Shown: one piece after another, positions 27,115 to 34,726 of the stretch | Layout: every line of letters starts with the position of its first letter | How positions within the stretch are numbered: position 1 is the stretch's first letter | Assembly: GCF_000723405.1 (NCBI RefSeq) | Contig: NZ_CCAE010000009.1 | Location: 61,793 to 125,792 of the forward strand | Origin: Hydrogenophaga intermedia | GTDB taxonomy: Bacteria; Pseudomonadota; Gammaproteobacteria; Burkholderiales; Burkholderiaceae_C | Direction of reading: 5' to 3' | DNA: 64,000 nucleotides | Position numbers and translations under genes: made by a program | The notes under the pieces: model-generated | What the model was told of the DNA's origin: nothing | The model's database searches: none | Seen by the model: the letters and a program-made list of their open reading frames with translations, nothing else

Positions 27115-27192
27115 ACACCGCGGAACCGGCTTTGCCGGGCCGCAGGTGTCGCCCCCCTTGAGGGGGGTGGCGCGAAGCGCCGCGGGGGGTGT
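27115..27192 (+). repeat. Structured intergenic repeat, copy B
   Basis: A 78-base element directly after the stop of the second Bug gene. On the plus strand: ACACC, GCGGAACCGGCTTTGCCGGG, CCGCAGGTGTCGCCCCCC, TTGA, GGGGGGT, GGCGCGAAGCGCC, GCGGGGGGTGT. Relative to copy A, hairpin CTGGCTTCGCCAG becomes CCGGCTTTGCCGG and the closing pair GCACC/GGTGC becomes ACACC/GGTGT, so pairing is kept. The CCCCCC-TTGA-GGGGGG hairpin could terminate transcription. Confidence 0.75.
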
Positions 27193-27198
27193 TCCCCG

Positions 27199-28185
27199 TC
27201 AGTCGGCGTATTGGCCGGCAGCGTCCACCACCACCTTCAGCTTGGCGATCTCGTTGGCCACGAACTTCTTGTGGCCTTCGGGCGTGACGCGGTTGTCGGT
27301 CACGACGATGGCGCCCAGCTCTTCCTGGCTCTTGATGAACTTGGGGTCCTTCAGCGCGACCTTGAGGGCGTCGTTGAGCTTCTTCAGCACGTCGGGCGGC
27401 GTGCCCTTGGGGGCGTACATGCCGTGCCAGATGGTGAGGTTGAAGTCCTTGAGGCCCATTTCCTGCAGCGAGGGATAGTGCTTGAGCACCGGGTGGTTGC
27501 TCAGCGGCTTGGCCGTGGTCACGGCGAAGGCCTTCACACGGCCGCCTTCGATCTGCGCCGTGGTGTTGGTGGTCTGGTCGCACATCACGTCCACCTGGCC
27601 GCCGATGAGGTCGTTCATGGCCGGGCCGGTGCCGCGGTAGGCGATCGTGGTCATGGACTTGTCGAGCTTCATCGCGTGCTGCCACATCAGGCCGCAGATG
27701 TGCGAAGCCGAGCCCAGGCCGGCGTGTGCCATGTTGAGCTTGCCGCCGTTGGCGCGGATGTAGGCCTCGAAGTCGCGGTAGGTGTTGGCGTTGAGCTTGT
27801 TGGAGCCCAGCAGGGTCATGGGCACGTCGTTGATGGCGCCGAGGTACTCGAAGTCTTCCAGTGCGTTGAATTGCTTCTTCTTGTACAGGCTGTCGGTGGC
27901 GGCCATGCCGATGTGCCAGACCAGCAAGGTGTAGCCGTCCTTGGGCGCGCGCGCCACGCGCGTGGCGGCGATGGTGCCGCCGGCGCCGGCGGTGTTTTCC
28001 ACCACGATGTTGGCGTTGTCGCCCAGGGGCTTGCGCATGGCCTCGGCGAGCTGGCGCGCCACCAGGTCGGTGGGGCCGCCGGCGGCGAAGGGCACCACGA
28101 AGGTGACGGGCTTGCTGGGGAAGGCCTGTGCGAAAGCACCTGCCGCCAGGGTGGCGCCCAGGGCCAGGGTGACGAGCTGTTTCAT
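27199..28185 (-). CDS. Bug/TctC-family periplasmic solute receptor
   Basis: 328 residues from the ATG at 28185, with CTGGAGAC upstream. Signal 1-20 (ends GAFAQ). Bug signatures: FPSKPVTFVVPFAAGGPTDL, GAGGTIAATRVARAPKDGYT, IAYRGTGPAMNDLIGGQVDV. It contains two Cys (SHICGLM, VMCDQT), unusual for the family. It is 177 bases after the PaaK-like gene stop on the same strand, with a strong hairpin between, so probably a separate transcript from the Liv operon. The ligand is unknown. Confidence 0.9.
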   Translation of the reverse strand: MKQLVTLALGATLAAGAFAQAFPSKPVTFVVPFAAGGPTDLVARQLAEAMRKPLGDNANIVVENTAGAGGTIAATRVARAPKDGYTLLVWHIGMAATDSLYKKKQFNALEDFEYLGAINDVPMTLLGSNKLNANTYRDFEAYIRANGGKLNMAHAGLGSASHICGLMWQHAMKLDKSMTTIAYRGTGPAMNDLIGGQVDVMCDQTTNTTAQIEGGRVKAFAVTTAKPLSNHPVLKHYPSLQEMGLKDFNLTIWHGMYAPKGTPPDVLKKLNDALKVALKDPKFIKSQEELGAIVVTDNRVTPEGHKKFVANEIAKLKVVVDAAGQYAD

Positions 28186-28318
28186 GGTTGTCTCCAGAGG
28201 GAGGTTGCGGGACGGACCCGCGCATGCTATTGCCGGCTGCGGGGGCCGGAATCGCGGGAAATACGTAGGGGGCCACCCGGACAAACCCCAGCCTGGAGGA
28301 GCGGCGCGCGGCGCAGTG

Positions 28319-28346
28319 CGGCACGGCACGCCGGGATGCCGTGCCG
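28319..28346 (-). terminator. Terminator-like hairpin after the Liv/CoA-ligase operon
   Basis: CGGCACGGCA (28319-28328) and TGCCGTGCCG (28337-28346) form a perfect 10-base stem with an 8-base loop, 17 bases after the stop of the last operon gene. The stem is very GC-rich but lacks a U tract. Confidence 0.55.
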
Positions 28347-28362
28347 GGTCACTCGCCGGGGC

Positions 28363-29619
28363 TCAACGGTAGCTGCGCGCGTCCTCGATCACCTTGCCGT
28401 CGTTGGGCAGGCTGCCGGGCGCCACCAGCTCCACGTCGCCGCGCAACTTGGTCACATCGCGCACGGCGGCGGCGATGTGTTCGCGCAGCGCTTCGGGGGC
28501 ATCGCCGCCGGGCTCGGCCTCCACGCGCAGGCACATCTCGTCGCTGGCCATTTCGCCGCTGACCACCAGGCGGGCCTTGCGGATCTGGGGGAAGCGGCGC
28601 GCGATGTCGGCCACCTGCGAGGGGTGCACGAACATGCCGCGCACCTTGGTGGTCTGGTCGGCGCGGCCCATCCAGCCCTTGATGCGCGGCGCCGTGCGGC
28701 CCGTGGGGCAGGCGCCGGGCAGCACCGCCGACAGGTCGCCGGTGCCGAAGCGGATCAGCGGGTACGCCGGGTTGAGGGACGTGACCACCAGCTCGCCGAC
28801 CTCGCCCTCGGCCACCGGGTCGCCGGTGCCGGGGCGAACGATCTCCACGATCACCTGTTCTTCCACCACCAGGCCTTCGCGCGCGGCGGTCTCGTAGGCC
28901 ACCAGGCCCAGGTCGGCGGTGGCGTAGGTCTGGTACACGGCGACGCCGCGTTCGGCGAACCAGGCCGTGAGGCTGGGCGGGCAGGCTTCGCCCCCCACCA
29001 CCGCTTTTTTCAGCGACGACAGGTCGACGCCGGTTTCAGCCGCCTTCTCGATCAGGATGCGCAGGAAGCTGGGCGTGCCGGTGTAGGCCTCGGGCCGCAG
29101 CTCGGCCATGGCCTGCAGTTGCTGCTCGGTCTGGCCCGTGCCGGCCGGGAACACGGTGCAGCCCACCGCGTGCGCGCCCGATTCGAGGATGAAGGCGCCA
29201 GGCGTCATGTGGTAGCTGAATGCGTTGTGCACCAGTTCGCCGGCACGAAAGCCCGCCGCGTACAAGGCGCGGCCGGTACGCCAGTAGTCGCGCGTGGCGG
29301 CTTCGGGTTCGTAGATGGGGCCGGGCGAGGCGTAGAGGCGCGACATGCCGGGTCCGCGAACCAGGGTGCTGAAACCGCCGAAGGGGTCGCGCGCGACCTG
29401 GGCGCGCTGACGCTCCAGCAGGCTGCTCTTGCGCGTGACCGGCAATTGCGCGAGCGCGGCACGGCTGTTGATGGCCGCGGCGTTCACGCCTTTGAGGATC
29501 TCGGCGAAGGCCGCGCTGTGGTTCTGCGCGTGCGCTACCTGCTTGACCAGCGCGGCCATCTGCTCGGCCTCGCGCTGGTCCGGCGCGCGCGTCTCCAGCG
29601 CATCGAAGCATTCGTTCAT
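28363..29619 (-). CDS. PaaK-like (phenylacetate-CoA ligase family) protein with altered phosphate loop
   Basis: 418 residues, ANL-superfamily fold of the short PaaK type: VTRKSSLLERQRAQVARDPF, PEAYTGTPSFLRILIEKAAE, LKKAVVGGEACPPSLTAWFA and the C-terminal KWMGRADQTTKVRGMFVHP-like region (WMGRADQTTKVRGMFVHPSQ). Where PaaK has SSGTTGKP this protein reads YASPGPIYEPEA, so the Thr/Gly/Lys phosphate-binding loop is missing. It may use a different substrate-activation geometry or not act as a ligase. Last gene of the Liv operon; its ATG overlaps the livF stop by one base. Confidence 0.75.
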   Translation of the reverse strand: MNECFDALETRAPDQREAEQMAALVKQVAHAQNHSAAFAEILKGVNAAAINSRAALAQLPVTRKSSLLERQRAQVARDPFGGFSTLVRGPGMSRLYASPGPIYEPEAATRDYWRTGRALYAAGFRAGELVHNAFSYHMTPGAFILESGAHAVGCTVFPAGTGQTEQQLQAMAELRPEAYTGTPSFLRILIEKAAETGVDLSSLKKAVVGGEACPPSLTAWFAERGVAVYQTYATADLGLVAYETAAREGLVVEEQVIVEIVRPGTGDPVAEGEVGELVVTSLNPAYPLIRFGTGDLSAVLPGACPTGRTAPRIKGWMGRADQTTKVRGMFVHPSQVADIARRFPQIRKARLVVSGEMASDEMCLRVEAEPGGDAPEALREHIAAAVRDVTKLRGDVELVAPGSLPNDGKVIEDARSYR

Positions 29620-30431
29620 CAGGCCAGCCACCGTTTCCTCCGCTTGTAGCTTTTCACGTCCTTGAAGCTCTTGCGCTCGCCGCCACCCATGCCCAGGTAG
29701 AACTCCTTGACGTCTTCGTTGTTGCGCAGATCGGCCGCAGGCCCGTCCATCACGATGCGACCGCTCTCCATGATGTAGCCGTAGTCCGCGTAGCGCAGCG
29801 CCATGTTGGTGTTCTGCTCGGCCAGCAGCACGGTCACGCCTTCCTTGTGGTTGAGGTCTTTCACGATCTCGAAAACCTCTTCCACGATCTGCGGCGCCAG
29901 GCCCATGCTGGGCTCGTCCAGCAGCACCACGCTGGGGTTGGCCATCAGCGCGCGGCCGATGGCGCACATCTGCTGCTCGCCGCCGCTGGTGTAGGCGGCC
30001 TGGCTGGTGCGCCGCGTCTTCAGGCGCGGGAAGTAGGTGTAGACCTTCTCCAGGTTGCGCGCCACCTCGGCCTTGTCCTTGCGTGTGTAGGAGCCCGTCA
30101 TCAGGTTCTCTTCGATGGTCAGGTGCGCGAAGCAGTGGCGCCCCTCCATCACCTGCACCACGCCACGCTGCACCAGATCGGCCGGTGAGAGGTTCTCGAT
30201 GCGCTCGCCGCGCAGCTCGATGCTGCCCTTGGTGACCTCGCCGCGCTCGCCCTTGAGCAGGTTGGAGACGGCGCGCAGTGTGGTCGTCTTGCCGGCGCCG
30301 TTGCCGCCCAGGATGGCCGCGATCTGCCCTTGGCGCACGGTGAGCGACACGCCCTTGAGCACCAGGATCACGTGGTTGTAGATGACCTCGATGCCGTTGA
30401 CGTTGAGGACGATGGGTGAGTCGGTGCTCAT
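29619..30431 (-). CDS. livF: Liv-type ABC transporter ATP-binding protein (LivF)
   Basis: A 270-residue ATPase of the high-affinity branched-chain amino acid (HAAT) family. Walker A GGNGAGKT at 42-49, signature SGGEQQMCAIGRALM, Walker B VVLLDEPSMGLAP, and switch His region replaced by LLAEQNTN as usual for LivF. A basic C-terminal tail (RKSFKDVKSYKRRKR) is longer than in E. coli LivF. Works with LivG, LivH, LivM and the receptor encoded upstream. Given the CoA-ligase genes at both ends of the operon, an aromatic or other carboxylate substrate is more likely than leucine. Confidence 0.9.
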   Translation of the reverse strand: MSTDSPIVLNVNGIEVIYNHVILVLKGVSLTVRQGQIAAILGGNGAGKTTTLRAVSNLLKGERGEVTKGSIELRGERIENLSPADLVQRGVVQVMEGRHCFAHLTIEENLMTGSYTRKDKAEVARNLEKVYTYFPRLKTRRTSQAAYTSGGEQQMCAIGRALMANPSVVLLDEPSMGLAPQIVEEVFEIVKDLNHKEGVTVLLAEQNTNMALRYADYGYIMESGRIVMDGPAADLRNNEDVKEFYLGMGGGERKSFKDVKSYKRRKRWLA

Positions 30432-30483
30432 GGTGTTTCCTTGAAGACCATTCGCAAGAGCGGACGAGCCGCCCTTGAGAATG

Positions 30484-30506
30484 GCGCCGCGCAGGAAGCG
30501 CGGCGC
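30484..30506 (-). terminator. Hairpin between receptor and livF genes
   Basis: GCGCCGCGC (30484-30492) and GCGCGGCGC (30498-30506) form a perfect 9-base stem with a 5-base loop. It lies 9 bases after the stop of the abundant periplasmic receptor gene and before livF. In such operons these hairpins often lower downstream expression or protect the receptor mRNA. Confidence 0.6.
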
Positions 30507-30514
30507 TCAGGGGG

Positions 30515-31846
30515 TCAGCTGCCGCAGTCGGCGGCGGCTCGGCGGGTCATCTTCTTGTCGGCCAGGTACTTGTCGGCACCGGCTTTCACCATCGGCTTGA
30601 TGATCTGTTCATCGGCCTGCAGGAAGTCGGAGCTGAAGTTCCACTTGGCGCCGTCCCAGGTGTGCACGCGCGCCCAGGTCGATCCCATGTGGTCGTTGCA
30701 AGAGGTGGACAGCGGGCGCATGACGCCGGCGAAGCCCAGCGAGTCCAGCTTCTTCTGGTCCAGCGCCAGGTTCTCCAGGCCCCAGCGCACCTGCTCGCCC
30801 GTCATCACCTTGCCCTTGCCGAAGCGCTCCTGCGCGCGGCGCACGGCCTCCACGCCCAGCATCTGGATGATCACGCCGCGCGTGTACAGAACCGAGCCCA
30901 CTTCGTCCTTGGGACCCGTGCCCTGGCCTTTGTCGTGCACGTGCTTGAGGATGTCCTGGATCACCTTGGGCTGCTGACCCGAGGTGTTGAGCGCGAGCGC
31001 GTTGTAGCCCTTGGCACCGGCACCCACGTCCTTGACGTCGGGTTCGGCACCGGCCCACCACACGCCGTACATCTTCTCGCGCGGGTAGCCGGTGGCCTGG
31101 GCCTCCTTCAGCGCGGTGGAGTTCATCACGCCCCAGCCCCACAGCAGCACGTAGTCGGGGCGGCTCTGGCGCACCTGCAGCCAGGCGGCCTTCTGTTCCA
31201 CGCCGGGTGCGGTCACGGGGATCAGTTGCAAGTCGAAGCCGTGCATGCGCTGACGTTCCTGCAGCAGCGGAATGGGTTCCTTGCCGAAAGGTGAGTCGTG
31301 GTAGACCAGCGCGATCTTCTTGCCCTTGAGCTTGTCCAGGCCGCCTTCCTTGGCGCCGATGTGCTGGATCAGGATGTCGGCGCCCGTCCAGTAGCTGCCC
31401 ATCAGCGGGAAGTTCCACTTGAAGGCGTTGCCGTCCTGCGAGACCGACAGGCCATAGCCCAATGTGATCAGCGGGATCTTGTCGGTGGTGACCTTCTCGG
31501 TCAGCGCGAAGGTGATGCCGGTGGCCTGCGGGTCGAAGAGGCTCACGCCCGGGCGGCTCTTCAGTCGCTCGTAGCATTCCACGCCGCGGTCGGTGGCGTA
31601 GCCGGTCTCACACTCCTCGAAGGTCAGCTTGACGCCGTTGACACCGCCGTCGCGCGCGTTGATGAGCTTGAGGTAGTCCTGCTTGCCGTTGGCCCAGGGC
31701 GTGCCGTTGGGCGCATACGGTCCCGTGCGGTACGACAGGAGCGGGAAGAACTGCTCCTTCGCTTGAGCGAAGGCGCTGGTGGCGACCAGCGAGGTGGCGC
31801 CGGTCGCCAGCGCGGCGACGGCAAGGACCAGATGGCGAAGCTTCAT
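30515..31846 (-). CDS. Liv-type ABC transporter periplasmic substrate-binding protein
   Basis: 443 residues, signal peptide 1-28 (ends SAFAQ), longer than typical LivJ/LivK (about 370). Type I binding protein fold: FFPLLSYRTGPYAPNGTPWA, VSLFDPQATGITFALTEKVT, GKKIALVYHDSPFGKEPIPL, YVLLWGWGVMNSTALKEAQA. The aromatic-rich pocket region (MYGVWWAGAEPDVKD) suits an aromatic ligand, by inference. AGGAGAC precedes the start. Two Cys (FEECETG/VECYE and STSCNDH) may form disulphides. Confidence 0.9.
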   Translation of the reverse strand: MKLRHLVLAVAALATGATSLVATSAFAQAKEQFFPLLSYRTGPYAPNGTPWANGKQDYLKLINARDGGVNGVKLTFEECETGYATDRGVECYERLKSRPGVSLFDPQATGITFALTEKVTTDKIPLITLGYGLSVSQDGNAFKWNFPLMGSYWTGADILIQHIGAKEGGLDKLKGKKIALVYHDSPFGKEPIPLLQERQRMHGFDLQLIPVTAPGVEQKAAWLQVRQSRPDYVLLWGWGVMNSTALKEAQATGYPREKMYGVWWAGAEPDVKDVGAGAKGYNALALNTSGQQPKVIQDILKHVHDKGQGTGPKDEVGSVLYTRGVIIQMLGVEAVRRAQERFGKGKVMTGEQVRWGLENLALDQKKLDSLGFAGVMRPLSTSCNDHMGSTWARVHTWDGAKWNFSSDFLQADEQIIKPMVKAGADKYLADKKMTRRAAADCGS

Positions 31847-31901
31847 GGTTTGTCTCCTGTGATTGAAGTTGACGCGGGCGGAAAAACGGGGAATGCGGGG
31901 A

Positions 31902-32978
31902 TCAGTGAGGGAAGGGCCACAGCCGCAGCTTCTGCTTGCCGATGGACCACAGCTTCGCCAGCCCGTGCGGCTCGACGATCAGGAACCAGACGATGAGGCC
32001 GCCGAAGATCATCAGTTCGACGTGCGAGACCGTCGCCGTGGTCATGCTCATGCCGAACAGGCTGGCCAGTTCGGGCAGTGCCTGGTTGAGCACGATGGGC
32101 AGCACCACGATGAAGCCCGCACCGAAGAAGGCGCCCATGATGGAGCCCAGGCCGCCGATGATCACCATGAAGAGCAGGCGGAAGGACAGGTCCACGCCAA
32201 AGGCCGCCGGCTCCCAGGCGCCGAGGTACACGAAGGCCCACAGGCCACCGGCCACGCCGATGATGAAGCTGGACACCGCGAAGGCGCTGAGCTTGGCGTA
32301 CATGGGGCGGATGCCGATGACGGCGGCGGCCACGTCCATGTCGCGGATGGCCATCCATTCCCGGCCAATGGCCGAGCGCACCAGATTCTTGGCCAGCAGC
32401 GCCAGCACGACCAGCACCGCCAGACAGAAGAGGTACTTGCTGACCGCGCTCTCGATCGGCAGGCCGAAGACCTGCAGGTTGTTGACCGACACCGAGCCCG
32501 ATGGCGAGTCGTTCACGAACCACTTCACGCGCAGGAACATCCAGTCGGCGAAAAACTGCGCGGCCAGCGTCGCCACCGCCAGGTACAGGCCTTTCACGCG
32601 AAGGCTCGGCAGGCCGAACAGCACGCCGAACACCGTGGCGCACAGGCCCCCCAGCAGCAGCGCGGGCACCAGCGGCATGCCAGGGATGCGCACGAAGAAG
32701 TTGTAGGCCATGTAGGCGCCCACCGCCATGAAGGCGCCCGAACCCAGCGAGATCTGGCCACAGTAGCCCACGAGGATGTTCACGCCCAGCGCGGCCAGCG
32801 ACATGATCAGGAACGGGATCAGGATGGCGCGCATCATGTAGTCGCTGGCCAGCATCGGCACCACGATGAAGGCGGCGGCAATGAGCGCGAGCACGAGCCA
32901 GCGGTCCTGCGCGATCGCGAAGATCTGCTGATCGGCGCGGTAGGAGGTCTTGAACTGACCGTTTTCTCTGTAGAACAT
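31902..32978 (-). CDS. livM: Liv-type ABC transporter permease (LivM)
   Basis: 358 residues, LivM-type permease with about ten helices. Family features: LGVNILVGYCGQISLGSGAF (conserved GxxSLG), GLPSLRVKGLYLAVATLAAQ, IRDMDVAAAVIGIRPMYAKL (ATPase-coupling loop) and LLFMVIIGGLGSIMGAFFGA. It starts 11 bases after the livH stop. The long cytoplasmic N-terminus (MFYRENGQFKTSYRADQQ) is normal for this family. Confidence 0.93.
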   Translation of the reverse strand: MFYRENGQFKTSYRADQQIFAIAQDRWLVLALIAAAFIVVPMLASDYMMRAILIPFLIMSLAALGVNILVGYCGQISLGSGAFMAVGAYMAYNFFVRIPGMPLVPALLLGGLCATVFGVLFGLPSLRVKGLYLAVATLAAQFFADWMFLRVKWFVNDSPSGSVSVNNLQVFGLPIESAVSKYLFCLAVLVVLALLAKNLVRSAIGREWMAIRDMDVAAAVIGIRPMYAKLSAFAVSSFIIGVAGGLWAFVYLGAWEPAAFGVDLSFRLLFMVIIGGLGSIMGAFFGAGFIVVLPIVLNQALPELASLFGMSMTTATVSHVELMIFGGLIVWFLIVEPHGLAKLWSIGKQKLRLWPFPH

Positions 32979-32989
32979 AAGTCAGTGCC

Positions 32990-33919
32990 TCACACGCGGT
33001 CGATAATTTTTTCGCCGAACAGACCCTGCGGCCGGAACAGCAGGAACACCAGCGCGAGCACGTAGGCGAACCAGATCTCGATGCCCCCACCCACGAAGGG
33101 CCCGAGGTAGACCTCCGAGAGCTTTTCGCCCACACCGATGATCAGCCCGCCGATGATGGCGCCGGGCACCGAGGTGAGCCCGCCCAGGATCACCACCGGC
33201 AATGCGCGCAGCGCCAGGGTGGTGAGCGAGAACTGCACGCCCAGCTTGGAGCCCCAGATGATCCCGGCCACCAGCGCGGTGACGCCGGCCACGAACCACA
33301 CGATCACCCAGATGCGGTTGAGCGGAATGCCGATCGACTGCGCGGCCTGGTGGTCGTCGGCCACCGCGCGCAACGCGCGCCCGGTGCTGGTCTTCTGGAA
33401 GAACAGCGACAGCGCGGCCACCAGCAGCGCCGCGATGCAGGCGGCGTACACGTCCTCCAGGTTCACCAGCACGCCGCCGGGGAAGGTGCTTTCCAGCAGG
33501 AACACCGGGTCTTTGGGCATGCCCACGTTGATGGCGTAGATGTTGGAGCCGAAGAGGGTCTGGCCCAGGCCGTCGAGAAAGTAGGTGATGCCCAGGGTGG
33601 CCATCAGCAGGGTCACGCCCTCCTGGTTGACGAGGTGGCGCAGCACCAGGCGCTCGATCAGCCAGGCCACCACCCACATGAGCGCGCCGGCGAGCACGAA
33701 GGCGATCACGTTGGCCAGGACCAGGCTTTCGATGCCGATCCACTGGGGCACCCATTCGGAGAAGCGCGCCATGGCCAGCGCCGCGAAAAGCACCATGGCG
33801 CCCTGCGCGAAGTTGAAGACGCCCGAGGCCTTGAAGATGAGCACGAAGCCCAGCGCCACCAGGGAATACAGCATGCCGGCCATCAGGCCGCCGAGCAGGG
33901 TTTCAAGAAAGAACGCCAT
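32990..33919 (-). CDS. livH: Liv-type ABC transporter permease (LivH)
   Basis: 309 residues, LivH-type permease. Diagnostic segments: LLGGLMAGMLYSLVALGFVL at the N-terminus, FNFAQGAMVLFAALAMARFS, GRALRAVADDHQAAQSIGIP (coupling loop) and VVILGGLTSVPGAIIGGLII. Pairs with LivM to form the channel. Stop-to-start gaps are 9 bases to livG and 11 to livM. Confidence 0.93.
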   Translation of the reverse strand: MAFFLETLLGGLMAGMLYSLVALGFVLIFKASGVFNFAQGAMVLFAALAMARFSEWVPQWIGIESLVLANVIAFVLAGALMWVVAWLIERLVLRHLVNQEGVTLLMATLGITYFLDGLGQTLFGSNIYAINVGMPKDPVFLLESTFPGGVLVNLEDVYAACIAALLVAALSLFFQKTSTGRALRAVADDHQAAQSIGIPLNRIWVIVWFVAGVTALVAGIIWGSKLGVQFSLTTLALRALPVVILGGLTSVPGAIIGGLIIGVGEKLSEVYLGPFVGGGIEIWFAYVLALVFLLFRPQGLFGEKIIDRV

Positions 33920-33928
33920 GTTGCCGCC

Positions 33929-34726
33929 TCAATGACTGGTGCCGAGGTAGGCGCTGATGACCTCCTCGTTGCCGCGCACGTCCTCGGGCGTGCCGTCGCC
34001 GATCTTCTTGCCGTAGTCGAGCACGACCACGCGGTCCGAGATGTCCATCACCACGCCCATGTCGTGCTCGATGAGCACGATGGTGGTGCCGAACTCGTCG
34101 TTGACGTCCAGGATGAAGCGGCTCATGTCCTGCTTCTCTTCCAGGTTCATGCCCGCCATGGGCTCGTCCAGCAGCAGCACCTGCGGCTCCATGGCCAGCG
34201 CGCGGCCCAGGTCCACGCGCTTTTGCAGGCCGTAGGGCAGGGTGCCCACGGGCGTCTTGCGGTGGGCCTGGATCTCCAGGAAATCGATGATGTGTTCGAC
34301 GAATTCGCGGTGCTGCTCTTCTTCCTTCTGCGCGTTGCCGATGCCGAAGGGGTTGCGAAACGCCTGCGCCAGCAGCCCGCTCTTCACCCGAAGGTTGCGC
34401 CCGGTCATGAGGTTGTCGATCACGCTCATGCCCTTGAAGAGCGCCAGGTTCTGAAAGGTGCGCGCGATGCCCATCTCGGCCACCTGGCGGCTGTTCATGT
34501 GCTTGAACGTCTGGCCGCGAAAGCTGATCGAGCCTTCCTGCGGCTGGTACACGCCATTGATGCAGTTGAGCATGGAGCTCTTGCCAGCGCCATTGGGGCC
34601 GATGATGGCGCGCACCTCGTGCTCGCGCACGTCGAAGCTGATGTCGGTGAGCGCCTTGACGCCGCCGAAGCGCAGGCTGATGTTTCTGACGTCGAGGATG
34701 ACCTCGCCGATCTTCTTTTCGTTCAT
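33929..34726 (-). CDS. livG: Liv-type ABC transporter ATP-binding protein (LivG)
   Basis: 265-residue ATPase. Walker A GPNGAGKS at 43-50, the LivG-type insertion after RTFQNLALFKGMSVIDNLMT, signature LPYGLQKRVDLGRALAMEP (a variant of LSYGxQR), Walker B VLLLDEPMAGMNLEE, His switch LIEHDMGVVM. Its start overlaps the stop of the acyl-CoA synthetase gene (ATGA), so transport and activation proteins are translationally coupled. Confidence 0.92.
   Translation of the reverse strand: MNEKKIGEVILDVRNISLRFGGVKALTDISFDVREHEVRAIIGPNGAGKSSMLNCINGVYQPQEGSISFRGQTFKHMNSRQVAEMGIARTFQNLALFKGMSVIDNLMTGRNLRVKSGLLAQAFRNPFGIGNAQKEEEQHREFVEHIIDFLEIQAHRKTPVGTLPYGLQKRVDLGRALAMEPQVLLLDEPMAGMNLEEKQDMSRFILDVNDEFGTTIVLIEHDMGVVMDISDRVVVLDYGKKIGDGTPEDVRGNEEVISAYLGTSH

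Noticed and set aside
26995..29649. 884-codon plus-strand frame opposite the Bug and PaaK-like genes
   Set aside because: Spans two real minus-strand genes and a repeat; translation has no domain features.
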